From Pseudomonas mendocina (GTDB lineage Bacteria > Pseudomonadota > Gammaproteobacteria > Pseudomonadales > Pseudomonadaceae), in the NCBI RefSeq assembly GCF_900636545.1, contig NZ_LR134290.1, positions 4,216,001-4,280,000 of the forward strand: a stretch of DNA of 64,000 nucleotides, in the 5' to 3' direction. The notes beneath the pieces were generated by a model. That model had not been told where the DNA came from. It worked only from the letters and a program-made list of their open reading frames with translations, and searched no databases. A program made the translations under genes and the position numbers. Below, one piece after another: positions 47,283 through 57,253 of this stretch. Position 1 is the first letter of the stretch; every line of letters starts with the position of its first letter.

Positions 47283-48920
47283 ATGGATATGATGAACCTG
47301 ACCGTACGCAATCGAATCATTGTCAGCTTCCTGCTGATCATCACCATTCTGGTCCTGCTGGCAGGCGCCTCCTACGTTCGCCTGGTGAAGATCGAAGCCG
47401 AAGCCAATGGCATCCGCAACGAGTCGATTCTAGGCCTGTACTACCCGAGCAAGGCGCAGGAGCTATGGGCGCGCCATATGCTCGATACCCGGCGCCTGCT
47501 GTTGCGTTTCGCCGACGACGGCGAATCCAGCCTGCTGGACAGCTACCGCGACCAGTTCGCAACCATGGAGCAGGCGCTCGATGAGGAATTCGGCCGCTAC
47601 CAGAGCGCCACGGCAGACGAGCAGGAGCTTGCGCTCGCCGAGCAATTTCGCCAGGTCCAGCGCCAGTACCTGAACCGCCACGAGCAGTTGCTCGACAGCC
47701 TGCTCGAAGTGGATTTGAAGCAGGCTCGCCAGTTCAGCGCCGAGCGCGTGTTCCCAGAATGGGAGAAGGGCCAGAGCCTGCTCGGCGAACTGATCGAGAT
47801 AAATCGCAGCCAGGCCGACGCCGCCGCGCTGGAAATTCGCAGCGCCGTACGCATCATGGAGGTGGGCCTGCTGATCGCCCTTCTGCTGGCCATTCTGGTT
47901 TCGGCCGTATGCGGCTGGCTGCTGATGCGCGCCATCACCACGCCGGTCGATCGCATCGTCACAAGCCTCAAGTCCCTTGAAAGTGGCGACCTGTCGGCAA
48001 AGCTCGACCTGCATCGTCGCGACGAATTCAACGCTATCGAGCTGGGCTTCAACAGCATGGTGGGCGAACTCAAGAATCTGGTCGGCAACGCCCAGCGCTC
48101 GGCCGTGCAGATGACCACCTCGGTCACCGAGATCGCTGCGACCTCGCGCCAACAGCAGGCCACGGCCACCGAGACCGCCGCCACCACCACAGAGATCGGC
48201 GCTACCTCGCGGGAGATCGCCGCCACCTCGCGCGACCTGGTGCGCACCATGGGTGAAGTTTCCGACAACGCCGAGCAGACCTCGATTCTCGCCGGCACCG
48301 GCCAGTTGGGCCTGGCCCGCATGGAAGAGATCATGCATCAGGTCATGGGCGCCGCCGACGTGGTCAACGGCAAGCTGTCGATCCTCAACGAAAAGGCCGG
48401 CAACATCACCCAGGTGGTCACCACCATCGTTAAGGTCGCCGACCAGACCAACCTGTTGTCGCTCAACGCCGCCATCGAAGCGGAGAAAGCCGGTGAGTAC
48501 GGCAAGGGCTTCGCCGTGGTCGCGGTGGAAGTGCGCCGACTGGCCGACCAGACTGCCGTGGCCACCTACGACATCGAACAGATGGTCCGCGAGATCCAGT
48601 CCGCCGTATCGGCCGGCGTGATGGGCATGGACAAGTTCTCCGAGGAAGTGCGCCGCGGTATCGGCGAAATGGCGCAGATGGGCGACCAGCTCAGCCAGAT
48701 CATCCAGCAAGTGCAGGCTCTGGCACCGCGCATCCAGATGGTCAACGAAGGCATGCAGGCGCAATCCACCGGTGCCGAACAGATCAACCAGGCGCTGGTG
48801 CAGCTCGGCGAAGCCAGCAGCCAGACCGTCGACTCGCTGCGCCAGGCCGGTGCGGCCATCGACGAGCTCAACCAGGTGGCCAACAACCTGCGCGTTGGCG
48901 TCAGCCGCTTCAAGGTCTGA
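47283..48920 (+). CDS. wspA: Wsp membrane chemoreceptor WspA
   Basis: Methyl-accepting chemotaxis-type receptor that responds to surface contact and drives the WspE kinase. About 545 residues: first transmembrane helix [18 protein letters not shown], four-helix periplasmic domain, second helix [25 protein letters not shown] domain and signalling tip [40 protein letters not shown]. The tip has the usual receptor hairpin; there is no CheR-docking pentapeptide at the C-terminus (ends VGVSRFKV). Possible starts are 47256, 47283, 47289 and 47292; 47283-47292 fit the family N-terminus best. First gene of the wsp operon. Confidence 0.93.
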   Translation: MDMMNLTVRNRIIVSFLLIITILVLLAGASYVRLVKIEAEANGIRNESILGLYYPSKAQELWARHMLDTRRLLLRFADDGESSLLDSYRDQFATMEQALDEEFGRYQSATADEQELALAEQFRQVQRQYLNRHEQLLDSLLEVDLKQARQFSAERVFPEWEKGQSLLGELIEINRSQADAAALEIRSAVRIMEVGLLIALLLAILVSAVCGWLLMRAITTPVDRIVTSLKSLESGDLSAKLDLHRRDEFNAIELGFNSMVGELKNLVGNAQRSAVQMTTSVTEIAATSRQQQATATETAATTTEIGATSREIAATSRDLVRTMGEVSDNAEQTSILAGTGQLGLARMEEIMHQVMGAADVVNGKLSILNEKAGNITQVVTTIVKVADQTNLLSLNAAIEAEKAGEYGKGFAVVAVEVRRLADQTAVATYDIEQMVREIQSAVSAGVMGMDKFSEEVRRGIGEMAQMGDQLSQIIQQVQALAPRIQMVNEGMQAQSTGAEQINQALVQLGEASSQTVDSLRQAGAAIDELNQVANNLRVGVSRFKV

Positions 48921-48922
48921 GC

Positions 48923-49417
48923 ATGCCGGCCTCCAGCAAAGCAGCGAAGGGCGAACTGCATCTGCAGTTCCAGCTCGGCGAGGATCGCTACGCCCTTCCC
49001 GCCAGCGAGGTGGTCGAGGTGCTGCCGCTGCGCCGCCTGAAACAGATTCCCGAAGCGCCGCCCTGGGTGGCCGGGCTGTTCGAGCATCGCGGCAAGATGA
49101 CGCCGGTGATCGACCTCAGCCGCCGCGTGCTGGACCGCCCGGCCAGGCCACGCAGCAGTACCCGGATGGTGCTGGTGCGCTTCGACAGGCAACTGGGCGA
49201 GCAATCACCGGTGCTCGGGCTGATTCTGGAGCAGGCCACCGACACCCTGCGTCTGCACAGCGAAGCCTTCAAGGCCAGCGGCCTGGAGGCTGGCCAGGCG
49301 GATTACCTTGGCCCGCTGCAACACGACGACCAGGGCATGATCCAGCGTATCGAGGTCGCCGGCCTGCTCGACGACGAGGTGCGTGCCCTGCTGTTCCAGC
49401 CGACGGATCAGGGCTGA
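48923..49417 (+). CDS. wspB: CheW-like coupling protein WspB
   Basis: 164-residue CheW-type adaptor linking WspA to WspE. It shows the CheW pattern: QFQLGEDRYALPASEVVEVLPLRRLKQIPEAPPWVAGLFEHRGKMTPVIDLSRRV. Starts two bases after the wspA stop. One of two CheW-like proteins in the operon. Confidence 0.92.
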   Translation: MPASSKAAKGELHLQFQLGEDRYALPASEVVEVLPLRRLKQIPEAPPWVAGLFEHRGKMTPVIDLSRRVLDRPARPRSSTRMVLVRFDRQLGEQSPVLGLILEQATDTLRLHSEAFKASGLEAGQADYLGPLQHDDQGMIQRIEVAGLLDDEVRALLFQPTDQG

Positions 49418-49421
49418 CGGC

Positions 49422-50669
49422 ATGATCGAACATATCGAACGCCTGCTGAAGAGTCGTATCGGCCTGGACGCCGAATCGGTCGGCCGCAGTGTGATCGAGC
49501 GCGCCGTGCGCCAGCGCATGAGCGCACTCGGGCAACAGAACCTGGAAGGTTACTGGACCACCCTCGGCGGTTCGCCACGCGAGCAGCAGGCGCTGGTGGA
49601 AGCCGTGGTGGTACCGGAAACCTGGTTCTTCCGCTACCCGGAGTCGTTCAATGCGCTGGCCAGCCTGGCCCAGGAGCGTCATGCCCACCTGCACGGCGCC
49701 CGGCCGCTGCGCCTGATCAGCCTGCCCTGCTCCAGCGGCGAAGAACCCTACTCCATCGCCATGACCCTGCTCGACGCCGGTTTCACCGCCAAGCAGTTCC
49801 AGATCGATGCGCTGGACGTCAGCGACAAGGTGCTGGATCAGGCGCGCCAGGGCCTGTATGGGCGCAACTCGTTCCGTGGCGATGCCCTGGCCTTTCGTGA
49901 GCGCTTCTTTCAGGAGCAGGCCACGGGTGGTTTTCTTCTCGACGCGCGGGTACGCAGCTGCGTCCGGCTGCGTACCGGCAACCTGCTCGACCCCGGCCTG
50001 TTCGCCGGCGAGCCGGGCTACGACTTCGTCTTCTGTCGCAACCTGCTGATCTATTTCGACCGGCAGACTCAGGTGCGCGTGCTGGAACTGCTCAAGCGCC
50101 AGTTGCAGGAAGGCGGCACGCTGTTCATCGGCCCGGCCGAAGCCAGCCTGGCCAGCCAGAACGGCCTGCAGGCGCTGGGCCGGCAACAGACCTTTGCCTT
50201 TCGCATGGCCGAGGCCAAACCGGTCGTCAGCCAGCCGCCCCGCCCGACCAGCAGCCGTATGCGACCAGCCACCGTGGTTGCGCCGCGCCCCGCCCCGCCG
50301 AGCCGGTCACGCCCTGCGGCGCGGACACTCAATGCAGCGGCACCCGCTGTGGTCGCGGTGGATATCTGGACGGAGGTTGCCAACCTGGCCAATGCCGGGC
50401 GTACCGCCGAGGCACGCCAGCGCAGCGAGCAACATCTGCAGCAGAACGGCCCCAGCGCCGCGGCCTACTACTGGCTGGGCCTGATCTGTGATTCGGCAGG
50501 CCAGGGCGACCAGGCCTGCGCCTACTACCGCAAGGCGATCTATCTCGAACCGCAGCATCGCGAGGCGCTCACGCACCTGGCCGCGCACCTGCAGGCACAG
50601 GGTGATGAAGCCGGTGCCCAGCGCCTGTATCGGCGAGCCCAGAACCCCGAGGTAGGCGAACGTGACTGA
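49422..50669 (+). CDS. wspC: CheR-type methyltransferase WspC with TPR tail
   Basis: 415-residue protein: CheR methyltransferase domain (about 1-265; SLPCSSGEEPYSIAMTLLDAG SAM motif, FVFCRNLLIYFD), a Pro/Arg/Ser-rich linker and C-terminal tetratricopeptide repeats (AAYYWLGLICDSAGQGDQACAYYRKAIYLEPQHREALTHLA). Methylates WspA glutamates to reset receptor sensitivity. The start is four bases after the wspB stop, and the end overlaps wspD by eight bases. Confidence 0.94.
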   Translation: MIEHIERLLKSRIGLDAESVGRSVIERAVRQRMSALGQQNLEGYWTTLGGSPREQQALVEAVVVPETWFFRYPESFNALASLAQERHAHLHGARPLRLISLPCSSGEEPYSIAMTLLDAGFTAKQFQIDALDVSDKVLDQARQGLYGRNSFRGDALAFRERFFQEQATGGFLLDARVRSCVRLRTGNLLDPGLFAGEPGYDFVFCRNLLIYFDRQTQVRVLELLKRQLQEGGTLFIGPAEASLASQNGLQALGRQQTFAFRMAEAKPVVSQPPRPTSSRMRPATVVAPRPAPPSRSRPAARTLNAAAPAVVAVDIWTEVANLANAGRTAEARQRSEQHLQQNGPSAAAYYWLGLICDSAGQGDQACAYYRKAIYLEPQHREALTHLAAHLQAQGDEAGAQRLYRRAQNPEVGERD

Positions 50670-51345
50670 TCAGGACCTGCTGCACCACCAGCCGACGGTG
50701 GACGATTGCTGGAATCGCATCGGCGTATTCGGCGACAAGAGTTGCCCGCGCCTGGAGCGACACATCCACTGTCGCAACTGCGAGGTCTACGGTGCAGCGG
50801 CCATCGCCCTGCTCGACCGTTACGGCAGCGCCCTGGAGCGCGGCGATGACGATTATGGCCAGGGCGAAACCGAGGAGATGCAGGGCGAGCAGCGCTCGCT
50901 GCTGATCTTCCGCCTCGGCGAACAATGGCTGGCCATTGCCACGCGCTGCCTGGCCGAAGTGATGCCGGTGTCACCGATCCATGTCCTTCCGCACCGCAAG
51001 AGTCGCGGCCTGCTCGGCGTCACCAATGTACGTGGCACGCTGGTCGCCTGCCTGTCGCTGGCTGAACTGCTCGACCTCGAAACCCAGCAGGACGCCCATC
51101 GCAGCGAGCGCCGGGTAATCCCGCGGATGCTGATTCTCGAGACAGACAGCGGCCCCCTGGTAACACCGGTGGACGAGGTCAGCGGTATCCAGCGCATTCC
51201 CCTGGCGCGCATCAGCAGCGCCAAGCATGATGACAAGCGCACCATCAGCCGCTTCACCGCGGGCGTCCTGCAATGGCGGGAGCAGAGCATCACCCTGCTG
51301 GATGACGAACAGGTGCGGCAGAACATGATCGGGAGCCTCACGTGA
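50662..51345 (+). CDS. wspD: CheW-like coupling protein WspD
   Basis: 227-residue CheW-type protein with an N-terminal extension (VDDCWNRIGVFGDKSCPRLERHIHCRNCEVY, two Cys-containing motifs typical of WspD) followed by the CheW core LLIFRLGEQWLAIATRCLAEVMPVSPIHVLPHRKSRGLLGVTNVRGTLVACLSL. GTG start inside the end of wspC, and overlap with wspE, mean tight translational coupling. Confidence 0.93.
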   Translation: MTDQDLLHHQPTVDDCWNRIGVFGDKSCPRLERHIHCRNCEVYGAAAIALLDRYGSALERGDDDYGQGETEEMQGEQRSLLIFRLGEQWLAIATRCLAEVMPVSPIHVLPHRKSRGLLGVTNVRGTLVACLSLAELLDLETQQDAHRSERRVIPRMLILETDSGPLVTPVDEVSGIQRIPLARISSAKHDDKRTISRFTAGVLQWREQSITLLDDEQVRQNMIGSLT

Positions 51346-53597
51346 CACCGGACCAGATGAGGGATGCATCGCTGCTCGACCTGTTCCGGCTGGAGGCCGA
51401 GGCACAGAAGCAGGTGCTCGACACCGGCCTGCTGGTGCTCGAACGCGACCCTACCAATGCCGCTCAGCTGGAAGCCTGCATGCGCGCCGCGCATTCGCTC
51501 AAGGGCGCGGCGCGTATCGTCGGCCTGGACAACGGCGTGCAGGTCGCCCACGCCATGGAGGACCTGCTGGTCGCCGCCCAGGAAGGCCTGCTGCGCCTGC
51601 TGCCCGATCATATCGATGCCTTGCTGCAGGGCTCCGACCTGCTCCTGCGCATCGGCCAGGCGCAGCAGGATGAAGAACTGCAAGCACGGGTGGAGACCGT
51701 CACCGCACGCCTGCAGATGCTGCTCGGCAATGCCGTGCCGGCACTGCGCGCTCAGCCCGAAAACAGCCCCCTCCTGCCGCAAGCGAGCGCTGAGCCCAGG
51801 CAGCCCGAGACGCCCGGCGCTCCACTTGCCGAGAGCACCGGCGACGAACGCACCAGCCGCGTCCTGCGGGTATCGGCTGAACGCTTCGACCACCTGATCG
51901 ACCTGTCTGGCAAGTCGCTGGTGGAGTTCCAGCGCACCAAGCCGTTGAACGAATCCCTGCATCGCCTCAAACGCCAGCAGGAGTCAGCGCGGCGTACCCT
52001 GGAGACATTGCGTGAGCACCTGCTCGGCACCGACCTGGATGCCACCGCGCAGGCACTGTTTAACGAGAGCCGCAACCTGCTGATCGAATGCCAGCAACAG
52101 CTGCAGGCGCACCAGGAGTTGTTCGACGATTTCGTCTGGTATGGCGGGCAGCGCACGCAGCAGCTATACGACCTGGCTCTGGCCTCGCGCATGCGCCCTT
52201 TCGCCGACGTGCTGGCCGGTCAGGCGCGCATGTTGCGCGATCTTGGCCGTTCGCTCGGCAAGCAGGTGCGCCTGGAAATCGACGGCGAGAACACCCAGGT
52301 CGACCGCGACGTGCTGGAGCGCCTGGAAGCGCCACTGACGCACCTTTTGCGCAACGCCGTCGACCACGGTATCGAGCCACCGGCGCTACGAGCACGCAAG
52401 GGCAAGCCGGAAGAAGGCGTGGTACAGCTACGCGCGCGTCATCACGCCGGCATGCTGGTGCTGGAGGTCGGTGACGACGGTGCCGGTGTCGACCTCGAAC
52501 GCGTCGGCCAGGCGGTGATCAAGCGCCGCTTCGCCACCGCCGAACAGGTGCAGCAGATGACCGAGGAAGAGCTACTGGCCTTCCTCTTCCTGCCCGGTTT
52601 CAGCATGAGCCAGCAGGTCACCGAAGTCTCCGGCCGTGGCGTCGGCCTGGACGTGGTGCAACACGAGATTCGTCGCATGCGCGGCAACGTACGGCTGTTG
52701 CAAAGCCCCGACCAGGGCAGCCTGTTCCACCTCGAACTGCCGCTGACCCTTTCGGTGGTACGTGCCCTGGTGGTGACCATCGGCGGCGAGGCCTACGCCT
52801 TCCCGCTGGCGCAGATCGAGCGCATGCTGCGCCTGCCACGCAGCGCCATCGTCCAGCTCGAGGGGCGTCAGCACTTCTGGCTGGAAAACGAACACGTCGG
52901 CCTGATCTCCGCAGCCCAATTGCTGCAATGCAGCGAGAAACAGGGCGACGATGACAGCATTCCCATCGTGCTAATCCGCGACCGCGAGCAATATCACGGC
53001 CTGGCGGTCGAGGCCTTCCTTGGCGAATTCACCCTGGTGCTGATGCCGCTCGATGCGCGCCTGGGCAAGGTACGCGATGTCGCCGCTGGCGCGCTGCTGC
53101 ACGACGGCACGCCGGTGCTGATCCTCGATGTCGACGATCTGCTCAACTCCGTGGGCAAACTGCTCGGTGCCGGCCACCTGGAGCGTGTCGACCACGCCAG
53201 CCATGCACGCCAGGCCATCAGCAAGCGCGTTCTGGTGGTGGACGACTCGCTGACCGTGCGCGAACTGGAGCGCAAGCTGCTGCTCAGTCGTGGCTACCAG
53301 GTGGCGGTGGCCGTCGACGGCATGGACGGCTGGAATGCCCTGCGTGCAGAGCCCTTCGACCTGCTGATCACCGACATCGACATGCCGCGAATGGACGGTA
53401 TCGAACTGGTCACCCAGGTGCGCCAGGACCCACGCCTGCGCTCGTTGCCGGTGATGGTGGTGTCCTACAAGGACCGCGAAGAGGATCGCCGCCGCGGCCT
53501 CGAGGCCGGTGCCGACTATTACCTGGCCAAGGCCAGCTTCCATGACGAAGCGCTGCTCGATGCCGTACAAACCCTGATCGGTGAGGCCCGCGAATGA
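51342..53597 (+). CDS. wspE: Hybrid CheA-type kinase WspE
   Basis: 751-residue CheA-like histidine kinase with a fused receiver. Order: Hpt domain with phospho-His51 (AAHSLKGAA), dimerisation helices, HATPase_c (HLLRNAVDHGIEPP; VGDDGAGVDLE; GRGVGLDVV), CheW-like domain, then a C-terminal receiver (VLVVDDSLTVRELERKLLL ... LLITDIDMPRMDGIE). Phosphorylates WspR and WspF. Start is GTG, overlapping the wspD stop (GTGA). Confidence 0.95.
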   Translation: MTPDQMRDASLLDLFRLEAEAQKQVLDTGLLVLERDPTNAAQLEACMRAAHSLKGAARIVGLDNGVQVAHAMEDLLVAAQEGLLRLLPDHIDALLQGSDLLLRIGQAQQDEELQARVETVTARLQMLLGNAVPALRAQPENSPLLPQASAEPRQPETPGAPLAESTGDERTSRVLRVSAERFDHLIDLSGKSLVEFQRTKPLNESLHRLKRQQESARRTLETLREHLLGTDLDATAQALFNESRNLLIECQQQLQAHQELFDDFVWYGGQRTQQLYDLALASRMRPFADVLAGQARMLRDLGRSLGKQVRLEIDGENTQVDRDVLERLEAPLTHLLRNAVDHGIEPPALRARKGKPEEGVVQLRARHHAGMLVLEVGDDGAGVDLERVGQAVIKRRFATAEQVQQMTEEELLAFLFLPGFSMSQQVTEVSGRGVGLDVVQHEIRRMRGNVRLLQSPDQGSLFHLELPLTLSVVRALVVTIGGEAYAFPLAQIERMLRLPRSAIVQLEGRQHFWLENEHVGLISAAQLLQCSEKQGDDDSIPIVLIRDREQYHGLAVEAFLGEFTLVLMPLDARLGKVRDVAAGALLHDGTPVLILDVDDLLNSVGKLLGAGHLERVDHASHARQAISKRVLVVDDSLTVRELERKLLLSRGYQVAVAVDGMDGWNALRAEPFDLLITDIDMPRMDGIELVTQVRQDPRLRSLPVMVVSYKDREEDRRRGLEAGADYYLAKASFHDEALLDAVQTLIGEARE

Positions 53598-54598
53598 GGA
53601 TCGCCATTGCCAACGACATGCCCCTGGCGGTCGAAGCCCTGCGCCGCGCGCTGGCGGCCGAACCCGAATATCAGTTGATCTGGGTCGCCAGCAATGGAGA
53701 GGAAGCGGTCAGTCGCTGCCGCGAGGACAGGCCCGAACTGCTGTTGATGGACATGCTCATGCCCGGCATGGATGGCGTCGAAGCGACGCGGCAGATCATG
53801 AATGACACGCCCTGCGCCATTCTCATCGTCACCTCGGATGTCGAGCGCAACATGTCGCGAGTGTTCGACGCCATGGGTGCCGGCGCGCTGGATGTGGTTG
53901 CCGCACCGTCGCTCGGCCCGCAGCAGGTGCTGGATGCCGCCGCAGTGAGGCGCAAGATTCACAACATCGCCTGGATGATCGGCCACAAGACCTCACGCTC
54001 CGTCAAACCGACGCCGGTGCGCAGCGCCGACAATCGCGGCAAACGTCTGGTGGCCATCGGTGCCTCGGCCGGCGGCCCGGCTTCACTGGTGGAGCTGCTC
54101 CGGCAAATACCGGCCGACTTTCCCGCCAGCATCGTGCTGGTCCAGCATGTCGATGAAGTATTTGCCGCCGGCATGGCGCAGTGGCTCGGCAGCGAATCAA
54201 ACATTCCCGTACGCCTGGCGCGCGAAGGCGAAGTGCTGCAACCGGCCAGCGTGCTGCTGGCCGGTACCAACAACCATCTGTATCTCGCGCCGGAAGGACG
54301 CCTGGTGTACCGGCGCGAGCCGGTCGACCAGGTCTACCGGCCGTCCATCGATGTATTCTTCGAGAGCGTGGCCACCCACTGGCGAGGGGAAGCGATCGGT
54401 GTGCTGCTGACCGGCATGGGCCGCGACGGCGCCAGAGGCCTGAAGCTGATGCGCGAGCGCGGCTTTCACACCATCGCCCAGGACCAGGCCAGTAGCGCCG
54501 TCTACGGCATGCCCAAGGCCGCAGTGGCATTGGACGCCGCGACGGAGGTGCTGCCCCTGGACAGAATTCCGACGCGCCTGATCGAGCGCCTCGGCTGA
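53594..54598 (+). CDS. wspF: CheB-type methylesterase WspF
   Basis: 334-residue receptor methylesterase that removes methyl groups from WspA and so damps the Wsp signal; loss of WspF in other pseudomonads gives constantly active WspR and wrinkly colonies. Receiver domain with Asp53 (LLMDMLMPGMDGVEAT) and CheB catalytic domain (VAIGASAGGPASLVELL, LVQHVDEVFA, GMGRDGARGL). Frame is intact here, so no wrinkly-type knock-out is seen. ATG overlaps the wspE stop. Confidence 0.95.
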   Translation: MRIAIANDMPLAVEALRRALAAEPEYQLIWVASNGEEAVSRCREDRPELLLMDMLMPGMDGVEATRQIMNDTPCAILIVTSDVERNMSRVFDAMGAGALDVVAAPSLGPQQVLDAAAVRRKIHNIAWMIGHKTSRSVKPTPVRSADNRGKRLVAIGASAGGPASLVELLRQIPADFPASIVLVQHVDEVFAAGMAQWLGSESNIPVRLAREGEVLQPASVLLAGTNNHLYLAPEGRLVYRREPVDQVYRPSIDVFFESVATHWRGEAIGVLLTGMGRDGARGLKLMRERGFHTIAQDQASSAVYGMPKAAVALDAATEVLPLDRIPTRLIERLG

Positions 54599-54660
54599 AA
54601 ACGCCAACCCGCGGCCCAAGTAGCCGCGTAATTTAGGAAAACAAAGGCGGAGACGCACTT

Positions 54661-55683
54661 ATGCAACGGCCCCAAGCTAACCCTAACCATCATTACGGTC
54701 TGCCCGACTATTCGATGATGGTGCTGCTGGTCGATGACCAGGCCATGATCGGCGAAGCCGTGCGACGGGCGCTGAGCGAAGAAAGCGATATCGACTTCCA
54801 CTTCTGCGCCGACCCGCATCAGGCGCTGAGCGTGGCCCAGCAGATCAAGCCGACGGTGATCCTGCAGGACCTGATCATGCCCGGCGTCGACGGCCTCGAA
54901 CTGCTCGCCCAGTACCGTACCGCTCCTGGCCTGCGTGACGTGCCGATCATCGTGCTGTCGACCAAGGAAGAACCCAAGGTCAAGAGCGCCGCCTTCGCCG
55001 CTGGAGCCAACGACTACCTGGTCAAGCTGCCGGATGTGATCGAACTGCTCGCCCGCATCCGCTACCACTCGCGCTCCTACCTGACCATGCTGCAGCGCGA
55101 CGAGGCCTATCGCGCCCTGCGCGAGAGCCAGCAACAGTTGCTCGACACCAACCTGGTGCTGCAGCGCCTGATCAAGTCCGACAGCCTCACCGGCCTGGCC
55201 AACCGCCGCTACTTCGACGAATACCTGGAAATCGAGTGGAGCCGCGCCCTGCGCGATCAGAGCGAGCTGTCGCTGCTGATGATCGACGTCGACTACTTCA
55301 AGGCCTACAACGACCAGCACGGCCATGTTGCCGGCGACGAGGTGCTGCGCCGCGTCGGTGAATCGCTGCGCAGCAGCTGCACGCGCGCCACCGACCTGGC
55401 CGCACGCTACGGCGGTGAAGAGTTCGCCGTGATCATGCCCGGCACCGCCGCGGGCGGCGCACGCCTGCAGGCGGAAAAGATTCGCCGTGCGGTAGAAGCC
55501 ATGGGCATCCCCCATGACCTGCCCAAGCCAGGCTCGCCAATCAGCGTGAGCATCGGCATCGCCACCATTCGCCCCTCGGTGGAGCATGATCCGCTGAGCC
55601 TGGTGATCAAGGCTGACGAAGGCCTGTACCTGGCCAAGCACAGTGGGCGCAACCAGGTGGTTCAGGGCGGTGAACGCAGCTGA
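54661..55683 (+). CDS. wspR: Response-regulator diguanylate cyclase WspR
   Basis: 340-residue output of the Wsp system: phosphorylation leads to c-di-GMP synthesis and biofilm formation. Receiver domain with Asp70 ([16 protein letters not shown]), helical linker, and GGDEF domain with active-site GGEEF at 251-255. An intact inhibitory I-site RxxD (R242-D245) precedes it, so the enzyme should show product inhibition. GGCGGAG lies before ATG 54661. Last gene of the operon; no clear hairpin terminator follows. Confidence 0.96.
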   Translation: MQRPQANPNHHYGLPDYSMMVLLVDDQAMIGEAVRRALSEESDIDFHFCADPHQALSVAQQIKPTVILQDLIMPGVDGLELLAQYRTAPGLRDVPIIVLSTKEEPKVKSAAFAAGANDYLVKLPDVIELLARIRYHSRSYLTMLQRDEAYRALRESQQQLLDTNLVLQRLIKSDSLTGLANRRYFDEYLEIEWSRALRDQSELSLLMIDVDYFKAYNDQHGHVAGDEVLRRVGESLRSSCTRATDLAARYGGEEFAVIMPGTAAGGARLQAEKIRRAVEAMGIPHDLPKPGSPISVSIGIATIRPSVEHDPLSLVIKADEGLYLAKHSGRNQVVQGGERS

Positions 55684-55836
55684 GCCGGAGATAACCGACT
55701 CAGCCGGCCGATAACCGCCCACTTTTCCGCGCTTTACCACCCCCTCCGCAGCCCGCATATCTACTGACGTTGACGCCCCGAAAGGTGGCGTCGGGCATCG
55801 CTGTGCGCGTTCAAACAACCGCCCCTCGATTGACTG

Positions 55837-55858
55837 AATTAACCAGTTAGTACATTTT
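55837..55858 (+). promoter_or_regulatory. Shared motif upstream of aroQ (copy 1)
   Basis: 22-base element with core TAACCAGTT followed by AGTACATTTT, 36 bases before the aroQ start. It agrees at 19 of 22 positions with the element at 60077-60098 on the other strand, upstream of the dehydroshikimate dehydratase gene. Likely operator for the TetR-type regulator encoded between the two genes. Confidence 0.65.
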
Positions 55859-55894
55859 TCCTCGCAGTTACGTTACAACAACAAGAGACAGCCC

Positions 55895-56335
55895 ATGACG
55901 CCCTGCATTCTGGTACTCAACGGCCCCAACCTGAACCTGCTCGGAACGCGCGAACCCGCCACCTACGGGCACGAGACCCTCGCCGATATTTCCAAACTCT
56001 GCGCCGATACCGCCGCCGAACATGGCCTGAAAATCGAATTTCGCCAGACCAACCACGAAGGTGAACTGCTTGACTGGATTCACGCCGCACGCGGACGCTG
56101 CGCCGGCATCCTGATCAACCCGGCGGCCTGGACTCACACCTCGGTGGCCATTCGCGATGCACTGGTGGCCAGTGAATTGCCGGTGATCGAAGTGCACCTG
56201 TCCAACGTGCACAAACGCGAGCCGTTCCGTCATCACTCGTTCGTCTCGCAGATCGCCGTAGGGGTCATCTGCGGGCTCGGCAGTCAGGGCTACCGACTGG
56301 GTCTGCAGTACTTCGCTCAATCGCTCAAGGGTTAA
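55895..56335 (+). CDS. aroQ: 3-dehydroquinate dehydratase, type II
   Basis: Interconverts 3-dehydroquinate and 3-dehydroshikimate. The 146-residue product has [20 protein letters not shown] with the catalytic Tyr, [17 protein letters not shown] and [17 protein letters not shown] with the catalytic His. Its position next to a shikimate dehydrogenase and a dehydroshikimate dehydratase points to quinate catabolism rather than aromatic amino acid synthesis, for which pseudomonads carry a separate copy. Confidence 0.94.
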   Translation: MTPCILVLNGPNLNLLGTREPATYGHETLADISKLCADTAAEHGLKIEFRQTNHEGELLDWIHAARGRCAGILINPAAWTHTSVAIRDALVASELPVIEVHLSNVHKREPFRHHSFVSQIAVGVICGLGSQGYRLGLQYFAQSLKG

Positions 56336-56340
56336 GAACC

Positions 56341-57192
56341 ATGTCCTCCGTTACCAGTGGCATCCTCGCCGGCCTTATCGGCAAGGGTATCCAGGCCTCC
56401 CGCACGCCAGCCATGCACGAGCGCGAAGGCGATGCGCAGGGGCTGCGCTACCTCTACCGCCTGATCGACCTCGACCAGTTGGGCCTCGACCTCGATGCGC
56501 TGCCGAGTCTGCTCGATGCGGCGCAGCATATGGGCTTTACCGGCCTCAACATCACCTTCCCGGCCAAGCAGGCGATCATCCCGCTGCTCGACGAGCTGTC
56601 GAGCGAGGCGCGTGGCATTGGCGCGGTGAACACCGTGGTGCTCAAGGACGGCAAGCGCGTCGGCCACAACACCGACTGCCTGGGCTTCGCCGAGGGCTTT
56701 AGGCGTGGCCTGCCCAACGTGGACCGCCGTCGCGTGGTGCAGATGGGCGCGGGTGGTGCCGGCGCCGCCGTGGCGCATGCCCTGCTCGCCGAAGGCGTGG
56801 AGCGCCTGTGCATTTTCGAAGTAGAGCCAGGCCGCGCCCAGGCTCTGGCGGACAGCCTCAATGCTCACTTTGGTAGCGAACGCGCCGTCGCAGGTGACGA
56901 CCTGGCCAGCGAAGTCGCCGCAGCCGACGGTCTGGTCAACACCACTCCGGTGGGCATGGCCAAGCTGCCAGGCACGCCACTTCCGGTGGAGCTGCTGCAC
57001 ACTGGGTTGTGGGTCGCGGAGATCATCTACTTCCCGCTGGAGACCGAGCTGTTGCGTCACGCTCGCGCGCTAGGCTGCCGCACGCTGGATGGCGGGACCA
57101 TGGCGGTGTTCCAGGCGGTCAAGGCGTTCGAGCTGTTCAGCGGCCGCCCGGCCGATGCCGAACGCATGCAGGCGCACTTCGCCAGCTTCTGA
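56341..57192 (+). CDS. Shikimate/quinate dehydrogenase, catabolic AroE-like
   Basis: 283-residue AroE-fold enzyme. Substrate-binding motif GKGIQASRTPAMHEREG, catalytic Lys in NITFPAKQAI and dinucleotide motif GAGGAGAAVAHALLAEG are visible. After the second strand the residues are CIFEVEPGRAQ with acidic Glu where biosynthetic AroE has the NADP-binding NRTxxR, so NAD is the more likely cofactor, as in AroE-like1/SdhL-type catabolic enzymes. It starts five bases after aroQ and shares its transcript. Would oxidise shikimate or quinate to the 3-dehydro form. Confidence 0.88.
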   Translation: MSSVTSGILAGLIGKGIQASRTPAMHEREGDAQGLRYLYRLIDLDQLGLDLDALPSLLDAAQHMGFTGLNITFPAKQAIIPLLDELSSEARGIGAVNTVVLKDGKRVGHNTDCLGFAEGFRRGLPNVDRRRVVQMGAGGAGAAVAHALLAEGVERLCIFEVEPGRAQALADSLNAHFGSERAVAGDDLASEVAAADGLVNTTPVGMAKLPGTPLPVELLHTGLWVAEIIYFPLETELLRHARALGCRTLDGGTMAVFQAVKAFELFSGRPADAERMQAHFASF

Positions 57193-57205
57193 GCCCACGC
57201 ATGCA

Positions 57206-57244
57206 AAAGACCCCTGGCAGCGACAACGCTGCCAGGGGCCTTTT
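57206..57244. terminator. Bidirectional terminator after shikimate dehydrogenase
   Basis: Perfect 12-bp stem CCCCTGGCAGCG/CGCTGCCAGGGG (57211-57222 with 57227-57238), loop ACAA, flanked by AAAAG on the left and CCTTTT on the right, so it can stop both the aroQ transcript and the convergent tetR transcript. Confidence 0.93.
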
Positions 57245-57253
57245 CATATCTGC

